Positions 1 through 8,792 are shown, counted from the first letter of the stretch. The stretch is DNA of 64,000 nucleotides from Cyclobacteriaceae bacterium (GCA_016787645.1 JAEUUF010000013.1:310001-374000), one strand, 5' to 3'. Numbers and translations: made by a program. The notes: generated from the sequence alone by a model not told the origin.

Positions 1-18
1 CTCCCGGTAACCCGGGAG
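1..18. other. Perfect GC-rich hairpin at left edge
   Basis: A 7-bp perfect stem (CTCCCGG / CCGGGAG) closes a TAAC loop. It lies about 50 bases downstream of the nosZ stop codon in the nosZ reading direction. No T-run is visible inside the window, so it may be a terminator stem, an mRNA-stabilising structure between nos genes, or chance. Confidence 0.35.
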
Positions 19-67
19 ACACTTTCTGCCGCTGTAGCGGTCACCTGTAAACTATGAAGAAAACAGG

Positions 68-2065
68 CTAATTCGCCCCGGTTCCCTCGGTTTCGATCTT
101 GCCGGTTGAAAACTTCAACGGCACATTCGAAGACGCAGGAGAAACCCTTATATAACCCTGCATCTCCTGGTGTAACGCGGAGCAAAAGTCAGTACAGTAG
201 AACGGGAACACGCCAACGGTCTTGGGCTGCCACTTCAGGGATTGTGTTTCACCCGGCATAATGAGCAACTCTGCATTCAAGGCTCCCTTGATCGCAAAAC
301 CATGCGGCACATCCCAATCCTGTTCGAGGTTGGTTACGTGGAAGTAAACGTCATCGCCCACTTTTACGCCTTCAATGTTGTCGGGTGTAAGGTGCGAACG
401 GATGGCGGTCATATACACATGTACCTGGTTGCCCTTACGCTCTACGCGCGCCTCCTTCTCTCCTTTGGCGGCATACGGGTGACCGTTGTCCTCGATTTTA
501 TAGAATTTCACGGAGTTGGGTGAAACCAGGTTAGCGGGAATAGCTTCTGCATAGTGAGGTTCACCCACCGTCGGGAAGTCAAGCAATAGTTGCATTTTAT
601 CCCCGGAGATATCATACAGTTGAGCAGACTGGGTCAACTCGGGGCCAGTCGGCAGGTAACGGTCTTTCGTGATCTTATTGTAAGCGATAACGTATTTACC
701 CCAGGGCTTGGCTGTAGGTCCGCCCGGCACGCAAAGGTGGCCGATGGAATAGTAGGTCGGTACGCGATCAAGAACCTGCAAGGTCTTGACATTCCACTTT
801 ACAATTTCAGAAGACACGAAGAACGAAGTATACGCATTGCCATTGGCGTCAAACTCGGTATGCAAGGGGCCAAGGCCGGGCTTCTTCACTTCACCATGGA
901 GGGCAGACTCATACTTGATCACCGGAATACCGGCAAATTCACCTTCGAAATCCTTGTTGGCAATGGCTTGCTGAATCTTCGTGAATGAAAATACCGGGAT
1001 CAGTGCGGCCAGTTTACCGCTACCAATGATGTATTCACCGGTCGGGTCTGTATCGCAGCCGTGTGGTGACTTGGGACAAGGAATAAAATAGAGGATGTCC
1101 TTCAGTTCGGTCGGGTCCAATTGGAGAACTTCTTCCATCATGGTGGAAGTCGTCATATTGGTCTTTTCATCCAACACGTTATGGGCATACTTGGACTTCA
1201 CTTTCTTACCCTTCCCTGCCTTCATGTATTCTTCGGCCTTCTTCCAGTTCACGGCCATAATAAAGTCCTTGTCCTTTTGAGAAGCATTCACTTCGAGGAG
1301 CGTGTAGGCTTGTTCGGTGTTATAGCAAGAGAAGAAGAACCAGCCGCCAGAGGGACCTTTGCCGGCGCGAGCCAGGTCAAAATTCACACCGGGAGTTACC
1401 AGCTGGAAAGCAATGTTCATGTTGCCAGTCGTTTTATCCACACCGATGAACGAGATGGTGCCTTTGAAGTTCTGCTTGAAACTGCTGATCGGTACATCGG
1501 TCTTGTCGCCCATGGGTACGCTGAAGCGTGTTCCGGCTACTACGTACTCGGAGTTTTCGGTGATGAAGGGTGAAGAGTGGTTACCCCCGCTATTGGGGAG
1601 TTCGATTATTTCAGCGGTATGAAAGGTCTTCAGGTCGACGCGCGCTACCCGGGGTGTATTGTTGGCATTCCCAAATGCCCAACGTCCATCGTGTACACCA
1701 TTGGTGACCGACAAGGCAATATGGTGAAGGTCATCCCACGGAACATATCCATGAGAAGTGTTCAGCATAGCCTTTGATTCTTCACTGTATCCGTACCCGT
1801 TTTCCGGAAACTGGGAGAAAACCGGGATGATCCGGAACAGTCGTCCGGAAGGAAGGCCATAAATGCCCATTTGGCCATTGAAGCCACCAGAGACAATGTT
1901 ATAGAACTCGTCATATTGACCCGGAGCCACATAGACTTTGGAAGCTGCGTCGCCGGTAATGGCGCCTTTCGGCCCTTTGGGCGCGCAGCTGTTCATCGAC
2001 ACTCCAAAGCCAATCAAGGCCAGGATGACGATCGATCGTGTGAACGTTTTCATAAGAGTCATCAT
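68..2065 (-). CDS. nosZ: Nitrous-oxide reductase NosZ, clade II (Sec-type)
   Basis: Reduces N2O to N2 in the periplasm, the last step of denitrification. The 665-residue protein begins with a Sec-type signal ending in a lipobox-like SMNSC and has no twin-arginine motif, which marks clade II NosZ. The seven-bladed propeller region carries the expected scattered CuZ histidines (DDLHH, GNHSS, SPHGC, LHTEF, IGHLC). The C-terminal cupredoxin domain has a complete CuA site: H588, C624, C628, H632 and M635 in the order H...CxxxCxxxHxxM. Starts at 2065, 2062 and 2053 are all possible; the last gives the most ordinary signal peptide (MKTFTRS). It follows the cytochrome c gene by 28 bases and is probably cotranscribed with it. 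Accessory nosL/D/F/Y genes would lie beyond the left edge. Confidence 0.97.
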   Translation of the reverse strand: MMTLMKTFTRSIVILALIGFGVSMNSCAPKGPKGAITGDAASKVYVAPGQYDEFYNIVSGGFNGQMGIYGLPSGRLFRIIPVFSQFPENGYGYSEESKAMLNTSHGYVPWDDLHHIALSVTNGVHDGRWAFGNANNTPRVARVDLKTFHTAEIIELPNSGGNHSSPFITENSEYVVAGTRFSVPMGDKTDVPISSFKQNFKGTISFIGVDKTTGNMNIAFQLVTPGVNFDLARAGKGPSGGWFFFSCYNTEQAYTLLEVNASQKDKDFIMAVNWKKAEEYMKAGKGKKVKSKYAHNVLDEKTNMTTSTMMEEVLQLDPTELKDILYFIPCPKSPHGCDTDPTGEYIIGSGKLAALIPVFSFTKIQQAIANKDFEGEFAGIPVIKYESALHGEVKKPGLGPLHTEFDANGNAYTSFFVSSEIVKWNVKTLQVLDRVPTYYSIGHLCVPGGPTAKPWGKYVIAYNKITKDRYLPTGPELTQSAQLYDISGDKMQLLLDFPTVGEPHYAEAIPANLVSPNSVKFYKIEDNGHPYAAKGEKEARVERKGNQVHVYMTAIRSHLTPDNIEGVKVGDDVYFHVTNLEQDWDVPHGFAIKGALNAELLIMPGETQSLKWQPKTVGVFPFYCTDFCSALHQEMQGYIRVSPASSNVPLKFSTGKIETEGTGAN

Positions 2066-2093
2066 TTAGATATTAAGGGTTAAGCGGTATCGT

Positions 2094-2555
2094 TTATTTC
2101 TGCCCGTCATTTTGACGCATGAATTCCAGGATGTCGCGGGCATCGCCGATGGACACGTTCTGGTTGGGCATGCGGGTAAGACACAACTCAAGAAGTTTCT
2201 GCGCTTCGGGATCTTTGTCCAACATGACTTCTACGTTGGTCACCATGTTCATGATCCATTCCGGCTTGCGGCGGGAGGTTATTCCTTTCCAACCGGGGCC
2301 TACAAACCGGGTCTCATCCAGCTTGTGGCAGGCGCTGCATTTCATCTCAAAGATTGCCAACCCCCTGGAGATGCGCTCTTGTTCAAGGGGGTTTTTCAGG
2401 GTAACATTCTTGACAGCGCCGATTCCTTTCGTCGGGTCAGTGATCACCGCTTCCGGAGCGGACTTTGTTGGCTCAGGGTATTCTTCGGTTACTTTGGGCT
2501 TGTCGGGGGCGCAAGCCAGATTCAGGATAATAATGAGTGCAATCAGGTACTTCAT
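2094..2555 (-). CDS. Monohaem cytochrome c lipoprotein of the nos operon
   Basis: A 153-residue lipoprotein with lipobox LNLAC (Cys15), a flexible Pro/Glu/Lys-rich linker and one class I cytochrome c domain. Haem attachment is C73-S-A-C76-H77, and Met129 in LTRMPNQN is the likely sixth ligand. It is immediately upstream of nosZ on the same strand. Small cytochromes in this position are typical of clade II nos clusters and are thought to pass electrons to NosZ, so that is the inferred role. It is the first gene after the promoter at 2634-2676. Confidence 0.93.
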   Translation of the reverse strand: MKYLIALIIILNLACAPDKPKVTEEYPEPTKSAPEAVITDPTKGIGAVKNVTLKNPLEQERISRGLAIFEMKCSACHKLDETRFVGPGWKGITSRRKPEWIMNMVTNVEVMLDKDPEAQKLLELCLTRMPNQNVSIGDARDILEFMRQNDGQK

Positions 2556-2633
2556 GGTATATAAGGGTTTGTTGATAATTCTAATTTATGCTGATCCCTC
2601 CTAATTCCATAACTCCTGCGCCAGCAATGATTG

Positions 2634-2676
2634 CAAACCTAGACTCCCGGGCAAACAGCTCGACTGACTTTCGTCA
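2634..2676 (-). promoter_or_regulatory. nos operon promoter with FNR-like box
   Basis: Read on the minus strand, the palindrome TGACGAAAGTCA (2665-2676; extended to ACTGAC-N4-GTCAGT) is followed after 23 bases by TAGGTTTG (2634-2641), a perfect Bacteroidota -7 element TAnnTTTG. No -33 TTTG is present, as expected for an activator-dependent promoter. The implied start near 2629 puts the palindrome centre at about -41.5, the classical class II position, with a leader of about 73 bases. Confidence 0.7.
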
Positions 2677-2739
2677 GTTTTGAGAATTATACTAAAACAA
2701 AATTAACGACCAATTAATAAAAGACTAAAAAGTCTTATA

Positions 2740-2922
2740 TTACGATTTCATTTCCCGAGAAGATGCTTCCCCGCGGGACTTCTCACTTTCGTCAAACAGC
2801 ATCCGAACCGATGGCGTATACAAATCGTCGTATTGCCCTGACCGGAGGTTCCAGAAGAACACCGCCAGGAAGATCAGGGCAATGACCAGGCTTATCGTGA
2901 TCAGGAGAACGACGATGATCAT
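2740..2922 (-). CDS. ccoS: cbb3-type cytochrome oxidase assembly protein CcoS
   Basis: A 60-residue protein with one N-terminal membrane helix (about residues 2-24, rich in V/I/L) followed by FFWNLRSGQYDDLYTPSVRML. The helix plus GQYDDL(Y/E)TP is the CcoS/FixS hallmark. CcoS is needed for cofactor insertion into the high-affinity cbb3 oxidase. It is the last gene of a minus-strand operon, 7 bases after the CoA-transferase gene, with ccoI upstream of that. The catalytic subunits ccoN/O/P are not in the window, which is unusual because ccoS is commonly followed by ccoN in this phylum. Confidence 0.93.
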   Translation of the reverse strand: MIIVVLLITISLVIALIFLAVFFWNLRSGQYDDLYTPSVRMLFDESEKSRGEASSREMKS

Positions 2923-2929
2923 CGCTCAA

Positions 2930-4225
2930 TCAGTATTGTGTGGTTTCGAACTGGTAACTCTTGAATCGCTCAAAGGCGGCCTTTTCCAGCATCTCGCGAT
3001 GGTTCGGGTGGGCGATTTCAATCAGCGCCTTGGCTCTTTGCCGCATGTTCTGACCATACAGATTAGCCACTCCATATTCCGTCACCACATAATGCGCGTG
3101 TGCCCGGGTGGTCACCACCCCAGCGCCAGCTTTCAATAAGGGAACAATCTTGGATGTGCCCTTGCTGGATACGGAAGGGAGTGCAATGATGGGCTTCCCT
3201 CCCTCTGACAGTGAAGCACCCCGCATAAAGTCCATCTGGCCACCGACACCGGAATACTGGTAAGTACCAATAGAATCCGAAACAATCTGCCCCGTGATAT
3301 CCACTTCAATGGCGCTGTTGATCGCCGTTACCTTCGGGTTGGAGCGTATAACGGATGTATCATTGACATAATCTACCCGCAGGACAGAAATCGACGGGTT
3401 GTCATCAATAAAGTCATATAGCTTGCGGCTACCCAGCACAAAGGAGGTGACCACCTTGCCGCGGTGCTTCTTCTTGTGTTCGTTGGTTACCACGCCACTT
3501 TGGATGAGCGGAATGAGGCCATCCGAGAACATCTCGGTATGTACCCCCAATTCTTTATGATTACCCAGGCTCGCGAGCACGGCGTCCGGGATCGAGCCGA
3601 TGCCCATTTGAATGGTGGCACCATTTTCTACCAATTCCGCGCAATGCTGACCGATGCGCATGGAGATTTCGGACAGTGGACCATTGCCCACTTCAGGAAG
3701 TTCCTGCTCGTGGTAAACCAGCGCATCGAAATAATCGGCCTTGACAATACCATCACCCAGTGTCCGCGGCATCCTTGGATTAACCTGGGCGATCACGTGT
3801 TTGGCGTATTTCATCGCCGAGATTACTGTGTCTACCGATACACCGAGCGAACAGTAGCCGTGCTTGTCGGGAGGCGACACATGTATCAGTGCTACATCCA
3901 CGGGAAGCACGTTGCGCGAAAATAATTTTGGAATCTCACTCAGGAATACCGGGATGTAATCTCCGCGACCGTCGTTGACAGCCTCCCTGACATTTTCGGA
4001 AACAAAGAGCGCATTGATGCGAAAATTGTCCTTGTACTTTTTGTCAGCAAAGGGTGCTTCGCCTTGCAGGCTGATGCTGACCAATTCCACGTCATAGAGC
4101 TCGGCGGAGCGCTCCACCATTTTCCGCAGCAGGTAATGGGGAGTAGCAGCGCCACCATGCACAAACACACGGTCACCAGACTTAATGACTTTGACCGCCT
4201 CTTCACCAGAAATGTAGTTAATCAT
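2930..4225 (-). CDS. Acetyl-CoA hydrolase/transferase family protein
   Basis: A 431-residue class I CoA-transferase of the acetyl-CoA hydrolase / 4-hydroxybutyrate CoA-transferase family. The N-terminal half contains the conserved HVSPPDKHGYCSLG segment. The C-terminal half holds the expected catalytic glutamate in HTEMFSDG (Glu231) and the oxyanion/CoA loop GVGGQMDF. Such enzymes move CoA between acetyl-CoA and short-chain acids, or hydrolyse acyl-CoA; the substrate cannot be read from the sequence. It sits between ccoI (16-base gap) and ccoS (7-base gap), so it is cotranscribed with cbb3 assembly genes and is probably expressed at low oxygen, where acetate or succinate handling would help. 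Confidence 0.92.
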   Translation of the reverse strand: MINYISGEEAVKVIKSGDRVFVHGGAATPHYLLRKMVERSAELYDVELVSISLQGEAPFADKKYKDNFRINALFVSENVREAVNDGRGDYIPVFLSEIPKLFSRNVLPVDVALIHVSPPDKHGYCSLGVSVDTVISAMKYAKHVIAQVNPRMPRTLGDGIVKADYFDALVYHEQELPEVGNGPLSEISMRIGQHCAELVENGATIQMGIGSIPDAVLASLGNHKELGVHTEMFSDGLIPLIQSGVVTNEHKKKHRGKVVTSFVLGSRKLYDFIDDNPSISVLRVDYVNDTSVIRSNPKVTAINSAIEVDITGQIVSDSIGTYQYSGVGGQMDFMRGASLSEGGKPIIALPSVSSKGTSKIVPLLKAGAGVVTTRAHAHYVVTEYGVANLYGQNMRQRAKALIEIAHPNHREMLEKAAFERFKSYQFETTQY

Positions 4226-4241
4226 AGTACCTTAAAGTTAA

Positions 4242-6620
4242 TCAATTCAATCGTTCCAAACGGGCCGCGATCCGAACAGATACGGACGCAAAACTCACCA
4301 CACTGATGCTGCTAATGGGCATCAGGATCGCCGCTACCAATGGGGTCAAATGGCCCGTCACCGCAAAAGACAAGGCAATTGCGTTGTAGAGGAAGCTAAT
4401 CGCAAATGCCGCCTTCAGAATTCCTGCCGAACGCTGGGCCAGTCGTATAAATTTGTCCAGGTCTTCCACACGCTCTCCTTTCAGGATACCGTCACTGGAT
4501 GGCGTAAATACCCCGGTATCATCGGTTACGGATATTCCCACATCACTTTGCTTAAGTGCTCCCGCATCATTGAGCCCATCTCCCACCATAAGGACCTTTT
4601 TGCCAGCCGATTGAAGTTGCTCAATGTACTCGCGCTTGTCGTGGGGATTCTGGTTAAATCGCAACTCAGCATTTGGCCCGAAGAGACCGGCCATGGCAGA
4701 CCGTTCACCATCGTTGTCACCGGAGAGCAGCCCTGCGCATTTATTGCCCAGGCGATAAATCATGGCATAGATGCCTTCTCGCAAGTTTGTTTGTATCCGA
4801 AAATAACCCCGCACTTCCCCGTCTACGGCCACCCAAACACGCGCTTGCGTGAACGTGCTGTCGTCAGCGGCACCGGTAAACTCCGCGGATCCAATCCGGT
4901 AGGTTTTGCGATCCACTCTGCCTTCAATTCCCTTCCCGGGTAATTCCATGAAATCCCCGGCCTCGGAAGCTTCTTCCCCAAGGATGGAAGCCGAAACCAC
5001 TTTACTCAACGGGTGCGTGGAAAAGCTGGTCAATTTCTTCACGGCGGACAATTCTTCCTGGCTCAGCACGCCTTCAAGGGTGACTTCAGGATCCGTTCCG
5101 TGCGTTACCGTACCGGTCTTGTCAAATACAACGGCATTCACAGCAGCCATGCGCTCGATGACATCCGCATTCTTGAGGTACAGTTGATTCCGTCCGAAGG
5201 CCCGGAGCATACTTCCATAAGTGAATGGTGCCGCCAGCGCTAATGCACACGGGCAAGCCACCATCAACACCGAAGTGAGGACCAGCCACATTTGTGTTGG
5301 CTGATAAGCATACCAATATAATCCAGTGACCAGGGCGATTAGAAGCACCACCCAGGTAAATGCCCTCGCGGCGCGATCAATCGTACGTTGATATTTATTC
5401 TCCTCTTTCTTACGGAAGGCTTCGTGGTTCCAAAGTGTCGTCAGGTGACTTTGGGAAGTTTTTTTCTCTACGACAAACGTTGCTGGCTGGCCGATAAGGC
5501 GACCACCCGCATAGACTCGGTCGCCGGCACGGGTAAGGGCAGGTCGCGATTCACCTGTGACAAAGCTGTAGTCAATGTAGGCCTCACCTTTTTCCAGCCT
5601 CGAGTCGGCGGGAATGATTTCGAGGTTCCTTACGGATATCTTGTCGCCAGGATCCAACTCATAAATAATGACAGGTTTCCAGTTGCCATTCACCCATCGT
5701 CGAATGGCCAGCGGGAAATAGGACTTGAAATCACGATCAAAGGCAAGGCTCTCATAGGTCTTACTCTGAAACCATCGGCCAATCAGCAGGAAGAACACCA
5801 GGCCCGTAAATGAATCCAGGTAGCCGGGACCAAAGCCCGTCAGGATATCCCACGCACTGCGGAAGAACAACGCCACGAGTCCAGCGGCGATGGGCACATC
5901 GATGTTGATCTGTCGTTGCGAGAAGCTCTTCCACGCTGAATAGAAATAATCGCGTGAACTGAATATCAATACAGGAATCGATAAACCAAGGTTAAGCAGC
6001 GGGAACAACCGCTGAAACAATGCGTCATTGTGGTCCAGGCCAAGGTATTCAGGGAAACTGAATAGCATAACATTACCAAAGCAAAAGCCGGCTACAGCAA
6101 GCCGGGAAACCAGCCGGTCCGTGGTAACCGGCTTTGCAATCTGCTCACTGCTCAGCTGAATTTGTGGTGCGTAGCCAACGGATGCCATCAGGCCGGCCAC
6201 CCGCTTAAGGCTTACGCGCTCCGGGTTGAAGTCAATGACTACTGATTTGCGGGCAAAATTTACTTCTGATCTCAGGATGCCATGGTCCAATTTCCGGAGG
6301 TTCTCCAACAACCAAATGCAGGATACACAGTGAATGGCAGGCACACGGAACCTCACCCTCGAAAATGAAGTGGATTGAAACTCGAGCAGTTTCTGCTGAA
6401 CGGCATTCTCTTCCAGGTAAGCGTACGCCTCCTCATCCACCTGCCGAACTGTAGCTCCCGGATGCTGCTCGTAGTCATAGTAAGCGCACAAGTTGTTTTC
6501 GTTGATGATTTCGAAAACGACCTTGCATCCGTAGCAGCAGAAATTCTTGTCTTCGACCGTAAACTGACGGTCATCACATGCCTGCCCGCAATGGTAGCAT
6601 TTTACATCTTCCTGTACCAC
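4242..6620 (-). CDS. ccoI: Copper-translocating P-type ATPase CcoI/FixI
   Basis: A 792-residue P1B-type ATPase. The N-terminus has a cysteine-rich metal-binding segment (CYHCGQAC...FCCYGC) followed by an HMA domain with CVSC. The membrane metal-binding motif is C456-P-C458, the phosphorylation site is DKTGT, and HP and GDGLND motifs are present. The cysteine-rich leader plus HMA arrangement is that of CcoI/FixI, which exports copper for the CuB site of cbb3 oxidase, rather than of detoxifying CopA. Its start is 11 bases from the stop of the upstream usp gene, and the order usp-ccoI-CoA-transferase-ccoS suggests one transcript. Confidence 0.95.
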   Translation of the reverse strand: MVQEDVKCYHCGQACDDRQFTVEDKNFCCYGCKVVFEIINENNLCAYYDYEQHPGATVRQVDEEAYAYLEENAVQQKLLEFQSTSFSRVRFRVPAIHCVSCIWLLENLRKLDHGILRSEVNFARKSVVIDFNPERVSLKRVAGLMASVGYAPQIQLSSEQIAKPVTTDRLVSRLAVAGFCFGNVMLFSFPEYLGLDHNDALFQRLFPLLNLGLSIPVLIFSSRDYFYSAWKSFSQRQINIDVPIAAGLVALFFRSAWDILTGFGPGYLDSFTGLVFFLLIGRWFQSKTYESLAFDRDFKSYFPLAIRRWVNGNWKPVIIYELDPGDKISVRNLEIIPADSRLEKGEAYIDYSFVTGESRPALTRAGDRVYAGGRLIGQPATFVVEKKTSQSHLTTLWNHEAFRKKEENKYQRTIDRAARAFTWVVLLIALVTGLYWYAYQPTQMWLVLTSVLMVACPCALALAAPFTYGSMLRAFGRNQLYLKNADVIERMAAVNAVVFDKTGTVTHGTDPEVTLEGVLSQEELSAVKKLTSFSTHPLSKVVSASILGEEASEAGDFMELPGKGIEGRVDRKTYRIGSAEFTGAADDSTFTQARVWVAVDGEVRGYFRIQTNLREGIYAMIYRLGNKCAGLLSGDNDGERSAMAGLFGPNAELRFNQNPHDKREYIEQLQSAGKKVLMVGDGLNDAGALKQSDVGISVTDDTGVFTPSSDGILKGERVEDLDKFIRLAQRSAGILKAAFAISFLYNAIALSFAVTGHLTPLVAAILMPISSISVVSFASVSVRIAARLERLN

Positions 6621-6631
6621 GCCGCGGTCTG

Positions 6632-7456
6632 TTATTTAACGACGTAAGTCCAAATGGCGCAATCGATGTGATTCACTACATCTTCTGCAATACTGCCGCT
6701 GGCCAGGTGGGCGATGCCGCGGCGGCCATGGGTGCGCATGGCGATGATATCGGCCTTGATATCCCTGGAGAAGTTTTTAATTCCATCTTCCTCGGAAATA
6801 TCATTGTAGATATTCAGCGTATAATTTTTCAACATGAACCGCTTCGCAAAGTCCTTCATGGATTGCTTGATCTGGGCATCTGTGCGAAACCGGGCTGGCG
6901 TGTTTACATAGAGCACATGCATGGTGGCCCCAAAGAAACTTTGGAGCTCCTTCACTTCGAGGGTAAGTTTCTCCAGGTCGAAATCCGGAGGTGTCGGAAG
7001 TACAATGCTCTTCACCGACTTGATGGTTTTCTTCAAGGAAATGACGGGCACGGGGCTTGAGCGGACAATTTTCTCGGTATTCGAGCCGACCACAAATTCT
7101 TTCAATCCTTTGGCTCCATGAGTGCCGAGTACAACGAGATCTGCCTTGGTTTCAGTGATCATGCGTCGAATCACCGGTACAGCGCCGCCATATTCCACGT
7201 GCGCCTTAATACTAATGGGAACATCCTTCGCATATTTCTCCTCCAGTTTCTTGAATCCCTTCAATACTTCCTTTTTACGGTCGCTCATGTAGGCTTGCTC
7301 AAAAGAGAGTACGGCGGCTGAATCATAGAGCACCGGTAACTCCACGACATGGAGCAGGTGAACAGTGCCACTGCTCTTTTCGGCAATACTGACCGCAAAC
7401 TTGAACGCCTCAACAGCGGGGTCAGAGAAATCGCACGGAACCAGGATCTTTTTCAT
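6632..7456 (-). CDS. Tandem-domain universal stress protein (usp 1)
   Basis: A protein of about 274 residues with two UspA domains. Domain 1 starts MKKILVPCDFS and ends with the nucleotide-binding signature GTHGAKG...GSNTEKIVRSSPVPV. Domain 2 repeats it as THGRRG...GSIAEDV. I chose ATG 7456 over 7462 because the paralogue at 9771 starts identically with MKKILVPCDFS. It is the first gene of the usp-ccoI-CoA-transferase-ccoS operon and is driven by the tandem-box promoter at 7486-7551. Tandem Usp proteins of this kind are often induced under oxygen limitation; the exact function is unknown. Confidence 0.92.
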   Translation of the reverse strand: MKKILVPCDFSDPAVEAFKFAVSIAEKSSGTVHLLHVVELPVLYDSAAVLSFEQAYMSDRKKEVLKGFKKLEEKYAKDVPISIKAHVEYGGAVPVIRRMITETKADLVVLGTHGAKGLKEFVVGSNTEKIVRSSPVPVISLKKTIKSVKSIVLPTPPDFDLEKLTLEVKELQSFFGATMHVLYVNTPARFRTDAQIKQSMKDFAKRFMLKNYTLNIYNDISEEDGIKNFSRDIKADIIAMRTHGRRGIAHLASGSIAEDVVNHIDCAIWTYVVK

Positions 7457-7485
7457 AGTCATTCAGGAATGTTTTCTCCCCTATG

Positions 7486-7551
7486 CAAAGCTACCCCGGG
7501 TGCTATCCGGGGGCCGGTGAGTAGGGTCACGCACCAAGCTGACTTTTGTCA
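7486..7551 (-). promoter_or_regulatory. usp1-cco operon promoter with tandem FNR-like boxes
   Basis: On the minus strand the order is TGACAAAAGTCA (7540-7551), 10 bases, TGACCCTACTCA (7518-7529), 24 bases, then TAGCTTTG (7486-7493), a perfect TAnnTTTG -7 element. The box centres are 22 bases apart. The proximal box lies where a class II activator binds and the distal one two turns upstream. The same arrangement with near-identical elements precedes the usp gene at 9771. A GC hairpin (CCCCGG...CCGGGG, 7494-7511) lies between the proximal box and the -7 element. Confidence 0.7.
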
Positions 7552-7659
7552 TTCAAAGCCCTTTTTTGGCCTTAAACCAGGCAAGCCAATCTACCGGCTT
7601 GGAAGGCATTTACCAACAAATCCATGTTAAGTTAAATCACTTGTTCGACCCGGAACTGG

Positions 7660-8193
7660 TTATTTCTGCACTTCCGCCGGGGGAAGCTTGCCAAAGATCT
7701 TGGCCACTGCTTCATGAATAAGTTCATCCGACATTTGGTCCTTGTCGCTCAAGGCTGAAATGGCCCATCCCCTCCAGAGCAAGGCCTCATTCCGAGCGTC
7801 CATGAGGTCGATGATCAGCGTACCTTCCCGGTAGGTGTATACATCGCGCTCGCTCTTGATCCAGTACGGAGAATAGGTGTCGCTGCGCACCTGGGTCTTG
7901 TCCTCAATGACAATATGATAGTGCACCTTGAGCCTGGGTTCGGCTACGTCCTGCACGTATCCCTTGCCGGTGAGTTGTTTAATCACTGCCTCGCGAATTC
8001 GTTTGTCATTCAATTCATTGTAGTAAAGTGGATTGTTCCGCTCCTCAATGCCTTGCTTGTCCAGCCACGTAAACGTCCTGAACTCAGCAATTTTTACAGA
8101 ACGATCGTAGTCGGTGCGTACGGTAATTTGGTCACTGCAAGAAGCAAGGATGACCAGCAGTAAAATGCCTATTCGAGTTTTCATGACTGACAT
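7660..8193 (-). CDS. DUF4136 lipoprotein
   Basis: A 177-residue lipoprotein with signal peptide and lipobox (ILASC). The body matches DUF4136 features: VRTDYD near the mature N-terminus, the FRTFTWL segment, and a C-terminal LIIDLMDARNEALLWRG stretch. Function of the family is unknown; members are periplasmic or outer-membrane anchored. The start could be ATG 8193 or 8184 (MKTRIGILL). It lies 15 bases downstream of the GreA-like gene on the same strand, so the two are probably cotranscribed. Confidence 0.85.
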   Translation of the reverse strand: MSVMKTRIGILLLVILASCSDQITVRTDYDRSVKIAEFRTFTWLDKQGIEERNNPLYYNELNDKRIREAVIKQLTGKGYVQDVAEPRLKVHYHIVIEDKTQVRSDTYSPYWIKSERDVYTYREGTLIIDLMDARNEALLWRGWAISALSDKDQMSDELIHEAVAKIFGKLPPAEVQK

Positions 8194-8208
8194 ATATTTA
8201 TCGTGAGC

Positions 8209-8673
8209 CTAGGATACTTCCATTATGGTGTACGTAGTCTTACCATACGAGAAGGTATCGCCGGCCTTTTTTCCTTTCATTGCCTGGTAAAGCGGACTGT
8301 GCAACGACAAACCAAAGTAGGGTGTACCATTGACATAGAATCGCTCGATGCTGGAGGAAACAAAGAATGTCTCCCGGTCCGTCTTTACCACAGCGCCCAG
8401 CTGAACAGTATCATGAACCCGCGTGGACTCCAGCCTCATGCGCCTGAGCTCTTCCAGTTCACGATTAGCAAATTCCAATTGCCGCGAAAGGTGATCGACC
8501 TCTTCCGATGCTTCAGCGTTGAACGCTTGTGTCTGAGGGTCGTAGGCTTCCTCATTGATTTTACCTTCGTTCTGCAAGCTCTGGCGGATGCCTTCCCGGA
8601 AATCCTCAATCACAGTCTCGTGCTGCCGGATGGCGGCCTCGAGAATTTCGCTTTTGGTGGTAGTAGTATCCAT
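8209..8673 (-). CDS. GreA/GreB-like transcription elongation factor family protein
   Basis: A 154-residue protein with a mostly helical, charged N-terminal part (coiled-coil-like DHLSRQLEFANRELEELRR around residues 75-95). The C-terminal globular domain has the GreA/GreB pattern VQLGAVVKT...SLHSPLYQAMKGKKAGDTF. Proteins with this layout act in the secondary channel of RNA polymerase (Gre factors, Rnk and relatives). The acidic coiled-coil tip typical of true GreA is not obvious, so this may be a paralogue. I placed the start at ATG 8673 (MDTTTTKSE); upstream in-frame codons give an unlikely low-complexity extension into the divergent promoter region. Confidence 0.82.
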   Translation of the reverse strand: MDTTTTKSEILEAAIRQHETVIEDFREGIRQSLQNEGKINEEAYDPQTQAFNAEASEEVDHLSRQLEFANRELEELRRMRLESTRVHDTVQLGAVVKTDRETFFVSSSIERFYVNGTPYFGLSLHSPLYQAMKGKKAGDTFSYGKTTYTIMEVS

Positions 8674-8722
8674 GGCGGAATTGACCTGCCCACAAGGTCG
8701 CGCAACCTGCCGTTGAAGGTGA

Positions 8723-8787
8723 TGACTGTCATTAGCATCCGTCATGATTTTGGTCACGGATTCAGCTCCTGCAAAAAGCGATCTTGA
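8723..8787 (+). promoter_or_regulatory. usp2 promoter with tandem FNR-like boxes
   Basis: A degenerate distal box TGACTGTCATTA (8723-8734) is followed 22 bases later, centre to centre, by TGATTTTGGTCA (8745-8756). A weak -7 element GATCTTGA (8780-8787) follows after 23 bases. The spacing equals that of the other seven promoters although the -7 match is poor. The implied start is at or just before ATG 8793, so the transcript would be almost leaderless. The site lies between divergent genes and could also serve the GreA-like gene. Confidence 0.5.
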
Positions 8788-8792
8788 GGGAG

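Noticed and set aside
7480..7552. Short reading frame on the minus strand starting MTKVSLVRDPTH upstream of usp1, similar to MTKVTTPLDPTH upstream of usp3
   Set aside because: The similarity is explained by the shared promoter elements (the first box encodes M-T-K-V and the second box encodes D-P-T-H); the peptides are 20-25 residues and diverge where no element lies.
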